A DNA stretch of 64,000 nucleotides from Anaerolineae bacterium (GTDB taxonomy: Bacteria > Chloroflexota > Anaerolineae > Aggregatilineales > UBA2796), in assembly GCA_019637555.1 (NCBI GenBank), contig JAHBVK010000035.1, forward strand, positions 1-64,000, given 5' to 3'. Below, piece after piece: positions 43,441 through 51,605 of the stretch; position 1 is the stretch's first letter; each line of letters opens with the position of its first letter. The notes below the pieces were generated by a model. That model was not told where the DNA came from. It searched no databases and was given only the letters and a program-made list of their open reading frames with translations. The position numbers and the translations under genes were made by a program.

Positions 43441-43509
43441 ATGCCCATCGAAGGACCAATCCCACCAATCCCGCCGATTTCGGAACCACAGGATGACGAT
43501 GCCGAATAG
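43441..43509 (+). CDS. 22-residue proline-rich small protein
   Basis: A short open frame encodes MPIEGPIPPIPPISEPQDDD followed by Ala-Glu. AGGAG lies six bases before the ATG, a promoter with 17-bp spacing lies ~70 bp upstream, and an intrinsic terminator follows 37 bp after the stop. The complete set of signals makes a real transcription unit plausible. The product is a polyproline-like repeat (PIPPIPPI) with an acidic tail and no signal peptide or helix, so it would be extended and soluble. Function is unknown. Clusters of PP may stall ribosomes and need EF-P, so a regulatory leader role is an alternative. Confidence 0.55.
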   Translation: MPIEGPIPPIPPISEPQDDDAE

Positions 43510-43545
43510 TCGGCAGCCATTACAGTGATCTAAAATCAACAAATG

Positions 43546-43586
43546 ACAGCAGCACGAAATAAAAGTTTGGTGCTGCTGTTGTTTTA
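43546..43586 (+). terminator. Intrinsic terminator of the small-peptide unit
   Basis: ACAGCAGCAC pairs perfectly with GTGCTGCTGT, followed by TGTTTTA. It ends the short unit that begins at the promoter at 43370. The remaining gap, 43587-43886, contains nothing I can support. Confidence 0.8.
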
Positions 43587-43886
43587 TGGGCTGCAAGCAA
43601 TGTTTCGAGATGAGCATTTGACAGCAAGGCGCGACGATCTCCTGAACACATCGCTGCTACCCCAGTCTAGACCTGTCACCGCGAACCCGATGCTGATGCA
43701 ACTCAAGTTCCAATAACCAAGACACAAACTACAGTTGTCTCCTCCGAGGCAATGTGTTATATGAACTACGTAGCGCGTGCCGAACAAAGCAATTCTGTTC
43801 AGCACACACATTGACCTAGCCATGCGGCAGTACCCCCAAAACATACTTAAGCTGACAGGGTGCTTTTACGGTTTCAGGGAGAAGTA

Positions 43887-45545
43887 ATGACAAAATCGAT
43901 TGTGATGGCTGTAGATGAAAATGCGCAGGACATAGCGATCCTTGAGCAAGAACTGCTCAAACGCTATGGCGCTGATTACGACATCGTTTGTGAACATACT
44001 CCGGAGCAATCGCTTCGGCGCTTGGAAAGTTTGCAGGCAGCAGGTACTCCCGTCTTAATATTGCTTGCAGCTCGCGATATGGCATCCATGACCGGATCCG
44101 AATTTCTTGCTCAGGCACACAAGTTATACCCATACGCCAAACGGGTGCTGCTTATTCCGTGGAGTAATCGCTCCGAATCCAAACCCATTTTGCGGGAAAT
44201 CACTCTTGGCACGCTAGATCGCTACATAACCAAACCCAACCACTCGCCGGACGAACGGTTTCATGAATTAATAACCGAACTTCTAGCAGACGCGCAGCGT
44301 GAAAACTCACAGCAGCGGACGATTGTTACGATCATCGGGGATCGTTGGAACGCTCGATCTGCCGAACTCCGCGATCTACTTGAACGCAGTGGACTGCCAT
44401 TTGAGTTTCATGACCGTGAGTCCGAACGCGGAAATGAACTATTGCACCGCGTTGACCGCGTTAAGGGACCCTTTCCCATGTTGATCCGTTTCGATGGTCG
44501 GATCCTTGCTAACCCATCCAATGAAGAGGCGGCAATTGCTCTAGGTGCTCGTCATAGTCTAGAGGAGGGAGTTTTCGATCTGGCTGTCGTTGGTAGTGGA
44601 CCGTCAGGACTATCAGCAGCAGTCTACGGCGCATCCGAAGGGTTGCGGACAATTGTGGTCGAACGCGAAACTATTGGCGGGCAGGCTGGCACAAGCTCGC
44701 TGATCCGCAACTACTTGGGATTTCCGTTCGGCATCAGCGGTGCAGAATTGACCAATCGCGCTCTCGATCAGGCTTGGTCTTTCGGCGCGGAGACATCAGT
44801 GATGCGGGAAGCCATCGCGCTGCGAACCGACGGCAAAAACAGGATTCTGTTGTTCTCCAATGGCACAGAAATCGTGAGTAAGACAATCGTCTTGGCGATG
44901 GGCGCAAGCTATGAACGATTGGGCGTACCTAACTTAGAAGCACTTGTAGGTAGAGGTGTATTCTACGGCGGTGGTGTTACCGAAGCGCCAGCACTTGTCG
45001 GGCAGAAGGTCTTTGTCGCGGGTGCGGGCAACTCCGCCGGACAAGCGGCTGTTTACTTGGCGAAGTATGCTAAACAAGTGACGGTGGTGGTACGGGGTAA
45101 TAACCTCGCCTCCAGCATGTCCGATTATCTGGTGCAAGAAATTCAGACCGCCGACAACATTGACGTGCGCCTACACACCAGAGTTAGTGATGGGCGCGGC
45201 ACTGATCGGCTGGAGGCGCTCACCTTACAAGATACCTTGTCTGGAGCAACCGAGATCGTTACGACGACGGCATTATTTGTCCTCATCGGCGCACGACCAA
45301 GAACAGAATGGCTGCCAGATGAAATTCGCCGCGACTCACGCGGCTTCATTCTCACTGGAGACGAGCTTACTAGAGTGCCTGACTTACGCCTAGAACGTCC
45401 TCCGTTACTACTGGAAACCAGTTTAGCTGGTGTATTTGCGGCAGGTGATGTTCGGAGTGGCTCAGTCAAACGGGTAGCGGCAGCAGTTGGCGAAGGTGGG
45501 ATTGCTATCCAATCCGTTCACCGCTATCTTGCGCAATATCGCTGA
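43887..45545 (+). CDS. Receiver/thioredoxin-like/thioredoxin reductase-like fusion
   Basis: A 552-residue fusion. Residues ~5-125 are a degenerate receiver: MAVDEN and TKP remain, but the phospho-acceptor region reads LLAARDMAS without the Asp. Residues ~145-215 are a thioredoxin/glutaredoxin-like fold without a CxxC. Residues ~228-552 are an FAD/NAD(P)H oxidoreductase of the thioredoxin reductase family, with VVGSGPSGLSAA, GGQAGTSSLI, VAGAGNSAGQAA and AAGDVRSGSVKR. The usual redox CxxC after GRGVFY is replaced by GGGV (361-364). It probably transfers electrons by another route or is a flavin-based sensor. The start is fixed by GGAG seven bases upstream. Confidence 0.88.
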   Translation: MTKSIVMAVDENAQDIAILEQELLKRYGADYDIVCEHTPEQSLRRLESLQAAGTPVLILLAARDMASMTGSEFLAQAHKLYPYAKRVLLIPWSNRSESKPILREITLGTLDRYITKPNHSPDERFHELITELLADAQRENSQQRTIVTIIGDRWNARSAELRDLLERSGLPFEFHDRESERGNELLHRVDRVKGPFPMLIRFDGRILANPSNEEAAIALGARHSLEEGVFDLAVVGSGPSGLSAAVYGASEGLRTIVVERETIGGQAGTSSLIRNYLGFPFGISGAELTNRALDQAWSFGAETSVMREAIALRTDGKNRILLFSNGTEIVSKTIVLAMGASYERLGVPNLEALVGRGVFYGGGVTEAPALVGQKVFVAGAGNSAGQAAVYLAKYAKQVTVVVRGNNLASSMSDYLVQEIQTADNIDVRLHTRVSDGRGTDRLEALTLQDTLSGATEIVTTTALFVLIGARPRTEWLPDEIRRDSRGFILTGDELTRVPDLRLERPPLLLETSLAGVFAAGDVRSGSVKRVAAAVGEGGIAIQSVHRYLAQYR

Positions 45546-45574
45546 TAAGCATCCTCAATTTGGCATAAATACTA

Positions 45575-45616
45575 AGCGCGGTGATGACGATGCTTTGAGA
45601 TCGTCATCACCGCGCT
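45575..45616. terminator. Perfect 17-bp stem-loop between convergent genes
   Basis: AGCGCGGTGATGACGAT pairs without mismatch with ATCGTCATCACCGCGCT around an eight-base loop, between the stops of the TrxR-like and LysM/TIM-barrel genes. There is no U tract on either strand. Confidence 0.7.
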
Positions 45617-45670
45617 CCTTGCGGTTGTGTTTGATTCCCCTCTAGCTGCTTGCGAGAGAGGGATTAGTTT

Positions 45671-47860
45671 TTAGCGTCCCTTGATCGCCTCGTACACAGG
45701 ACGGGCATTGCCTTGCGCATCCAGCAGCGAGTAGTAGCAAGCGACGTAATCAGATGCTGAAACGTCCGGCGCAACGGTCTGGCAGGCATTCAGGTTGTTG
45801 ATGAACATTGGACCGACATAACCTAGCGCCGCACCGATCTCCAATGCACGCACGGTGTACTGCGCCTGTTCCTCTTGGCTGGTAAATTCCACGAAGCCCC
45901 AACGCGTATCGACGCTACTGGCATCGCTGGTGATACCTTCACTGGCACCCCAACCGAAGTCAGTCGCCCACATGAAGGTGCTGCCGTCGCCGCTTTCCAG
46001 CATGATCTGGCGGTAGTCGTTGAGCGTATCGCGGAAGTAGAAGCTGCGATCATTGAACCAGCCGCTAACACCGGGCGCTGCCGAGCAGCAGGTCGAGTCA
46101 GGCGGATTCGCCCAACCATTGGGCTGCACGCCAACCGCATCGGCATAATCGGCTAATCCAGCGTTGTATGCCTGACGCAGGAAGGTACGGTCATTGATGG
46201 CGTTGATACCGTCATCGAAGCCAGTGGGAGCGAGTCCAGCACTGACCACCACCGCCTCCGAGTCAACCTGCTTGATTGCGTCGTATGCTACCCGCAGTAG
46301 TTCGACGTATCCCGCCGCGCTGATCGGCTTGCCGTTCCATTCGCGGCGCACGTTGGGACGTTCCCAAATTTCATACGCCTGTACCTTGCCTTTGTAGCGT
46401 TCAGCCAGCGCCTGCACAAACACTGCGAAGTCAAGATTATCGGCAGCGGGACCATCTTCGACATTGGTGCCGCGTGCCCATTCGGGAGCGCGAGAAACGG
46501 TCAGCAGTACCTTGAACCCGCCTGCCACCAGCGCATCAATCTGCGGGTCAAGCGTCGAGAGGTCGATCTGACCCTTCACTTGCTCGAAGTTCTTCCAGTA
46601 GACGCGCTGCTTTGCCCATTGCACGCCCAGATCGCTCAACCGCGCTACGATTCCCGGCGCATCGACACCTGACAATTCGACATCCATCCCCAGCGCGAAC
46701 CCTACATTACTGGCGGGTACTGGCGTCGGCGCGACGGTTGCCTCGGCGGTAGCTTCCGCAGTGGCTTCGGCAGGAACTTCAGTCGGAGCTTCTGTTGGTG
46801 CTTCCGGCAAAGAGAGAGTCGCCGTCGGCTCGATGGCGGTGGCTTCACCCGGCGGTACTTCGGTGGAGGCTTCTACCGTTGCGCCTTCGGTGGTCGGTGT
46901 GGCAGGCTCTAGCGTGGGCAAGCTCAATGTTTCTGTTGGTGCGAGATCGGGAGCGCTAACCTCACCTTCAGCGGTGGGTGTCGCTTCGATTACGGGCGCA
47001 ACTGTTGGCGCTTCAGTAGGAACTGCCGTTTCCGTCGGAACTTCGGTAGGCACTTCCGTCGGTGCGGCAGCAACAGCGACTTCCGTTGTACTCTCAGAGG
47101 TTGCCTCTGCCACGGCAGCAGCAGCGCTCACATCCGGCGGGCGCAGGCGCAGCACCTGACCAACATAGATCAGGTTGGGATTAGTCAACCCGTTCAGCGT
47201 GATCAGCGTTTGCAGCAGCACGTTGAACTTGATCGAGACGCGGTACAAATTATCGCCCGGCTGTACCGTATAGAATTCGGGGATTGGTCCCGGTACTAGT
47301 GTTGGTCCGGGCACTACGGTCACAGTGGGAGGAACTGTGACCACAATCGTTGCAGTGGCTGGCGCTGAGGTACCAGTTGGCGTTGGTGCCCCCGGTGTAA
47401 CCCCCGGCGCTAAGGTCAACTCGGATTGCTTTGCTTGAGCGAATACTTCGTCTTTGCTGACGACGGTGTAAATCCATTCGCCTGTATACTGTGCACTGCT
47501 GATTCGCACTGGCGTATTTGCGGGAATCGCGCCGACCTGTACGTTGGTGATGGCTACATACTGCCCCATACCAATCGACCAGCCGAAAAATGCAGTCGGC
47601 GTTGGTACGATAGTGGGCGTGGTACCGGGGATGGTTAACTGCTGCCCCACGAAGATGATGTTGGGATTGACGATGCCATTGGCGCGGGCGATGTCATACG
47701 CGCTCACACCAAACTTTAGCCCGATCCGGTAGAGGTTATCGCCGGGCTGCACCACGTAGATCGTATCGCCCCCTTGCGCCCGAACATAACCCGTCTGACC
47801 ACCGATGGTCAGCATTATTACGGCGCATAGCAGCGCGACAACGGCTGCGATCTTCCTCAT
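45671..47860 (-). CDS. Secreted LysM protein with altered TIM-barrel glycosidase domain
   Basis: A 729-residue exported protein. Order: signal peptide (1-29), LysM (~35-78, YVVQPGDNLYRIGLKFG), SH3-like segment (~100-155), second LysM (~195-242), a ~150-residue Ala/Thr/Glu/Pro-rich linker, then a TIM barrel (~390-727) like GH5/GH39 enzymes. At the acid/base site, where active enzymes read WNEPN, this protein reads IWERPN, with Arg at the Glu position. At the nucleophile strand TEFGW reads TDFGW. Both catalytic Glu appear lost, so a carbohydrate-binding rather than hydrolytic role is likely. It probably sits on the envelope. Confidence 0.88.
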   Translation of the reverse strand: MRKIAAVVALLCAVIMLTIGGQTGYVRAQGGDTIYVVQPGDNLYRIGLKFGVSAYDIARANGIVNPNIIFVGQQLTIPGTTPTIVPTPTAFFGWSIGMGQYVAITNVQVGAIPANTPVRISSAQYTGEWIYTVVSKDEVFAQAKQSELTLAPGVTPGAPTPTGTSAPATATIVVTVPPTVTVVPGPTLVPGPIPEFYTVQPGDNLYRVSIKFNVLLQTLITLNGLTNPNLIYVGQVLRLRPPDVSAAAAVAEATSESTTEVAVAAAPTEVPTEVPTETAVPTEAPTVAPVIEATPTAEGEVSAPDLAPTETLSLPTLEPATPTTEGATVEASTEVPPGEATAIEPTATLSLPEAPTEAPTEVPAEATAEATAEATVAPTPVPASNVGFALGMDVELSGVDAPGIVARLSDLGVQWAKQRVYWKNFEQVKGQIDLSTLDPQIDALVAGGFKVLLTVSRAPEWARGTNVEDGPAADNLDFAVFVQALAERYKGKVQAYEIWERPNVRREWNGKPISAAGYVELLRVAYDAIKQVDSEAVVVSAGLAPTGFDDGINAINDRTFLRQAYNAGLADYADAVGVQPNGWANPPDSTCCSAAPGVSGWFNDRSFYFRDTLNDYRQIMLESGDGSTFMWATDFGWGASEGITSDASSVDTRWGFVEFTSQEEQAQYTVRALEIGAALGYVGPMFINNLNACQTVAPDVSASDYVACYYSLLDAQGNARPVYEAIKGR

Positions 47861-47986
47861 ACGTCAACACCTTCCTGAACGACTGAAGGATTAAGCTAAG
47901 ATCAAAATTAGCTCAACCCATACTTTCGGCGCTGACCCAATAATAATGGAGATTGTCGGGACGTGCCACATCGCCTTATGGGCGAA

Positions 47987-48598
47987 TCATTGGGGGATGT
48001 TCAAGGCGGTCAAGATGCCGGGCAACATAAGCTGCATGAATTGATCCGCCATATACTCCGGCGGGTGCGGCATTCCGGCTTTCAGCCACCAGCGGATCAT
48101 GCCCATATAGGCACCCGCCACCGCACTGATAATAATCTCCTGTCCGTTGAGGCTGAGGCGGACGACATCATCGCGCGCCGTTCGCGCCAACCACTTGATC
48201 CCGATTTGCTCTACGTACTCCTGAATCTTGACTGCAAACGTCGCCAAGCTGCCATCGGTCAACATAATGTCGTAGAAAGCGGCGTGCTGTTCCACATGCC
48301 GGAATATCTCCACGAAAAATGCTTGGAGGCGCTGCGGTTCCATCTGCTGCGGGTTGGTATATGACAGCGGTGTTGGCAGCAAGGTTAATTCATCCAGAAT
48401 GTCTTGCATTGCCTGAGTCAGCAGATCGTGCTTATCCGCGTAGTGCAGATAGAAAGTTGCGCGGTTGATGGTCGCCCGATCCGCGATCTGTTGAACGGTG
48501 ATGGTGTCAAAACTCTGTTCATGGAGCAGGCTCATCAAGGCATCGCGCAGCAGTTTCCGCGTGCGGAGAACGCGCGGATCGGTAGCTTTTTTCGACAT
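47987..48598 (-). CDS. TetR-family repressor
   Basis: A 203-residue regulator. The N-terminal helix-turn-helix (~12-60) has RKLLRDALMSLLHEQ, FDTITVQQIADRATINRATFYLHYADKHDLL, the TetR pattern. The C-terminal ~140 residues form the ligand-binding, dimerising domain, with a C-terminal region like TetR_C_14-type proteins. It is divergent from the P450 gene 231 bp away. The intergenic region contains two clear inverted repeats, so it likely controls itself and the P450 in response to a hydrophobic ligand. Confidence 0.9.
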   Translation of the reverse strand: MSKKATDPRVLRTRKLLRDALMSLLHEQSFDTITVQQIADRATINRATFYLHYADKHDLLTQAMQDILDELTLLPTPLSYTNPQQMEPQRLQAFFVEIFRHVEQHAAFYDIMLTDGSLATFAVKIQEYVEQIGIKWLARTARDDVVRLSLNGQEIIISAVAGAYMGMIRWWLKAGMPHPPEYMADQFMQLMLPGILTALNIPQ

Positions 48599-48634
48599 TT
48601 CCCCATCTTTTGTCGCTTAGACGACAGCTTCAGC

Positions 48635-48648
48635 AAACGTACACGTTT
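48635..48648. promoter_or_regulatory. Palindrome, candidate TetR operator
   Basis: AAACGT-AC-ACGTTT is a perfect 14-bp inverted repeat 37 bp upstream of the TetR start. A second imperfect palindrome, TGTCG-N6-CGACA, lies at 48611-48626, closer to the start. Confidence 0.5.
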
Positions 48649-48680
48649 TTCATCGCGGCATTCTGCTACAGTGTTCACTT

Positions 48681-48733
48681 GTGATAGATAGCAACAACTT
48701 TGCCCATCAACACCCAACGTTCCTATCTATCAC
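48681..48733. promoter_or_regulatory. Spaced 11-bp inverted repeat upstream of the P450 gene
   Basis: GTGATAGATAG (48681-48691) and CTATCTATCAC (48723-48733) are perfect inverted copies about 31 bp apart, in the middle of the TetR/P450 divergent region. They could be two half-sites for a looping or cooperative regulator. Confidence 0.45.
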
Positions 48734-48829
48734 CTGTACTGTAATTGGCACACTGAGGCGCTGAATTTTAGCAGTGCACAGATGAGCTAACCAAGTAACT
48801 GTAATGAGAGCGAGATGAGGTACTAGCGC

Positions 48830-50278
48830 ATGACTGTGACATCAACGGCTGCATCGCTCAAACCGACGCCGCCACAAATGAATGGCTTGCCCGTGATCGG
48901 CAACGTCATGGAATTCATGAAGGATCGCACGGCGCTGCTGCAGCGCGGCTACCGTCAGTTTGGCTCAATCTTCTCGATCAAGTTGGGACCCAAGCCTGTT
49001 GCGGTGCTGTTCGGCGAAGAAGCACAAGAGGCATTCTTTGCCCACACCGATAAAGAACTGCGTATGGATAAAGCCTACGGACTGCTGCGTGCTTCCTTCG
49101 GTGACATCGCTTTCGCCGCGCCGCCGGAAACCTACTTCGCGCAGCGCCACATCTTGCATGCTCCTTTCAAGGGTCAGATGATGGCGGGCTACATCAGCAT
49201 TATGAATGAAGAAGTGCAGAAGTGGCTTGATGGTTTGGGCGACTCCGGTGAGATCGACATCACTAACAGACTGATCCCGCTGATCCAGAACGTGGCAGGT
49301 CATGCCATCATGGGCAAGGAATTCCACGACAGAATGGGGCAAGAATTCTGGGCGCTGTACGCCGACATCGGCAAGGCACTTGATCCGGTACTACCGCCGA
49401 ACTTGCCTCTGCCTAAATTCCAGCGTCGAGATCGCGCTAAGGCGAAGATGCACGAAATCCTCAAGCCACTCATCGCAGAACGTCGTGCCTCGCCGGATCA
49501 GCACGATGACATGTTGCAAGTCTATGCCACCGCAACTTACAAAGATGGGCGTCCCGTCGAGGACGAAGTGATCATCGGTATCATCACGGCGCTCATGTTT
49601 GCCGGACACGAGACGACAGTCGGGCAAACCGCGTGGACGATCCTCGAACTGCTGCGTCATCCGGCATATCTGGCGCACCTCTACAGCGAGGTCGCGCAGG
49701 TGATGCCCTACGCCGGAAAACCTGTGGATGCCAGCACATTGATGCAGTTGAACTATGTGCGTTGGGCTGTTGATGAAACGACGCGACTGCACCCCTCCGC
49801 CGATATGATCATGCGCGAAGCAGATTCCGAGATCGAAATCGGGAACTATCGTATTCCGGCTGGCTGGTTGGTGCTGCTTAGTTCAACGCTGGCGCAGCAG
49901 TTGCCAGAGACATTCCGCGATCCTGAACGCTTTGATCCCCTGCGGTTTGCGCCGGATCGTGCGGAGGATAAGCAGCACCGATTTACTATCACGGGATTTG
50001 GCGGTGGTGTGCACAAATGCGCGGGCATGAACTTCGCCAACAATGAAATGGCGATCATCACTGCCAAACTGTTCCAACAATACGAACTGGAACTGCTGTC
50101 CAACGACGTTCAAATCACCTACACGGAAGGGGCAAGCCGACCGAAGAATGCGATAGTGCGCTATCGCCGCAAGCCACGTGCTGCTATCCCCGTCGATGTG
50201 ATGGCGCAAGCAGTGGCGGCGGGCTGCCCTCACATCAGCGGTCAAGCGGATCAAGCGGCGGCAACATCACATAACTAG
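48830..50278 (+). CDS. Cytochrome P450, CYP51-like
   Basis: A 482-residue monooxygenase. The oxygen-binding I-helix is FAGHETT near 261, the ExxR motif is ETTR in VDETTRLHP, and the heme-binding loop FGGGVHKCAG gives the thiolate Cys397. The segment FQRRDRAKAKMHEILKPLI and general layout resemble the CYP51/CYP120 side of bacterial P450s. Redox partners are not adjacent. Control by the divergent TetR gene suggests an inducible substrate, but this is inference. A GAGG is about ten bases before the start. The substrate cannot be told from sequence. Confidence 0.92.
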   Translation: MTVTSTAASLKPTPPQMNGLPVIGNVMEFMKDRTALLQRGYRQFGSIFSIKLGPKPVAVLFGEEAQEAFFAHTDKELRMDKAYGLLRASFGDIAFAAPPETYFAQRHILHAPFKGQMMAGYISIMNEEVQKWLDGLGDSGEIDITNRLIPLIQNVAGHAIMGKEFHDRMGQEFWALYADIGKALDPVLPPNLPLPKFQRRDRAKAKMHEILKPLIAERRASPDQHDDMLQVYATATYKDGRPVEDEVIIGIITALMFAGHETTVGQTAWTILELLRHPAYLAHLYSEVAQVMPYAGKPVDASTLMQLNYVRWAVDETTRLHPSADMIMREADSEIEIGNYRIPAGWLVLLSSTLAQQLPETFRDPERFDPLRFAPDRAEDKQHRFTITGFGGGVHKCAGMNFANNEMAIITAKLFQQYELELLSNDVQITYTEGASRPKNAIVRYRRKPRAAIPVDVMAQAVAAGCPHISGQADQAAATSHN

Positions 50279-50348
50279 CTTAATTCTGGACATAGTTACC
50301 TCCATCCTTGTCTAGCAAATAGCTGTAGCATAGTAGTACTGATCTACC

Positions 50349-51353
50349 ATGCTGCGGCTATTTGCGCGTTTACGGACAAGTCAAATGCCTCTCGATCCTT
50401 ACCGTCTCGACTCTAACTGTTCCCTCAATCGTCTGCGGATCATCGATCTGCCTGATTACGCGCTGCCCGACGACATCAAAGGCAAATCCGGCTTTGATCT
50501 GCTGGCGTCGGTAGTCGTCAAAGGATTAACGCCGCAGGAACATGGACGCCGGATCGCCTATCTGCTGCTCACACTTAAACGCGGCGATGCGATCAACCGC
50601 GCTGCCCGCCCGCAGTGGGATGACAGCTATTGGGATTACTGGTCACAGATCGATACCTTCTGGATCGGCGGTGGGCAAGTTAGCGGCGCTCACGGTGCGG
50701 CGATCTGCGTGACAGCGGAGCAGACAATGCAGCAGGCGGGATTTCCGGCGATTCGCGTTCGATGTGCCGATCATCCCCGCCTACTACCAGTAATGGGTGC
50801 GGCGCGTTATCTGCCGCCAGAAATCAAGGCAACTGCCGCCGTTGTGCTGGATTTTGGCGGTACAGCGGTGAAGCGTGCTTGCGCCCTATACACAGGTGAG
50901 CAGTTAGAACGGCTGCATGTATTCCCAAGCTCACCCGTATCCTGTGAGGCGAGGTTAGCGGATCATGTGGAGACGATGCTCAGTTGCATCACTGAGACCG
51001 TTGCAGATGCTCAGCGCAGCGGTTATGCGCCAGCCGATACGGTAATGAGCAGCCTTGCCAGTTACACACCCGACGGTCAGCCCGTGCGCGGCGTCGGTTG
51101 CTATGATCGGTTGCGCGATCTGGCGGATGATGTACGCGGCTATCTATCGGATCGGCTGAGTCAGCGATTGGATCGTGCGTTGACAGTACAACTAATTCAT
51201 GATGGCACGGCAGCAGCAGCGGCATATGCGGGCACACCGAACAGCGCCGTGATCATGCTCGGCACGGCAATTGGCTACGGCTTCCCACCGCCTGAGGATC
51301 GGGTGCGCGGCGTGGCAGCGAATGTTGCAATTCTGGGACAAGCTCATGGTTGA
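50349..51353 (+). CDS. ASKHA-fold sugar kinase-like protein
   Basis: A 334-residue protein of the actin/hexokinase/Hsp70 superfamily. The phosphate-1 loop is VLDFGGTAVKRA near 174, the phosphate-2/connect motif LIHDGTAAAAAYAG near 284, and the adenosine region AVIMLGTAIGYGF near 298, as in ROK and glucokinase-like enzymes. The first ~160 residues are unusual and unassigned. It may phosphorylate a sugar or act as a cofactor kinase. Its start is uncertain, since neither the ATG at 50349 nor the one at 50382 has a good ribosome-binding site. Its stop overlaps the promoter of the ABC operon. Confidence 0.7.
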   Translation: MLRLFARLRTSQMPLDPYRLDSNCSLNRLRIIDLPDYALPDDIKGKSGFDLLASVVVKGLTPQEHGRRIAYLLLTLKRGDAINRAARPQWDDSYWDYWSQIDTFWIGGGQVSGAHGAAICVTAEQTMQQAGFPAIRVRCADHPRLLPVMGAARYLPPEIKATAAVVLDFGGTAVKRACALYTGEQLERLHVFPSSPVSCEARLADHVETMLSCITETVADAQRSGYAPADTVMSSLASYTPDGQPVRGVGCYDRLRDLADDVRGYLSDRLSQRLDRALTVQLIHDGTAAAAAYAGTPNSAVIMLGTAIGYGFPPPEDRVRGVAANVAILGQAHG

Positions 51354-51378
51354 CTCGGTTTTGTGGCGGTGCTATAGT
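51350..51378 (+). promoter_or_regulatory. Promoter of the ABC transporter operon
   Basis: TTGACT at 51350-51355 and TATAGT at 51373-51378 are separated by exactly 17 bp and begin in the stop codon of the kinase-like gene. Transcription would start near 51385, leaving a ~220-base leader. Confidence 0.65.
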
Positions 51379-51419
51379 GGCAAACGCCTCCATTTAATTA
51401 GGGGTAATAAAAGGAAACG

Positions 51420-51491
51420 ATGGACGACTATCCTAGTTCCCAACGCTGCCCCACCTATCTAATGAAGAACAGCCTCACAACGCTCCTCTAA
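51420..51491 (+). CDS. Leader peptide in the ABC operon 5' region
   Basis: A 23-codon frame reads MDDYPSSQRCPTYLMKNSLT then Thr-Leu-Leu-stop. AAAGGAA lies a few bases before its ATG at proper spacing. It is inside the predicted leader of the ABC operon and ends just before a long hairpin. It might be a regulatory leader peptide; there is no run of one amino acid that would point to a classical attenuator. Confidence 0.4.
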   Translation: MDDYPSSQRCPTYLMKNSLTTLL

Positions 51492-51499
51492 CCCACTGA

Positions 51500-51589
51500 A
51501 GCGATCCATACATCGCTGAGGGTTGTCCTGTGTCGTGAGCCTGCTCTCGCCAGATAGAGTGGGCAGCGTCACGGGGACAACAACAACCC
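51500..51589 (+). promoter_or_regulatory. Structured 5' leader of the ABC operon
   Basis: A small hairpin (AGCGAT/ATCGCT, 51500-51517) precedes a long nested one: TTGTCC (51523-51528) with GGACAA (51575-51580), CGTGA (51534-51538) with TCACG (51569-51573), and CTGCTCT with AGAG and CAG in the tip. GGG and CCC extend it at the base. It ends 16 bases before the permease start. I could not match it to a known riboswitch class. Confidence 0.5.
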
Positions 51590-51605
51590 GAAAGGCGGTG
51601 TTTCT

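Noticed and set aside
46761..47159. Open frame antisense to the Ala/Thr/Pro-rich linker of the LysM/TIM-barrel protein
   Set aside because: It is a low-complexity mirror of the linker codons; no ribosome-binding site or motif.
51500..51589. Possible TPP riboswitch, because CTGAGG and a CAGCGT stretch occur in the ABC leader
   Set aside because: The conserved CUGAGA and the ACCUGAU...CCAGCG core with correct pairing are absent; the helices formed are different. Kept only as an unassigned structured leader.
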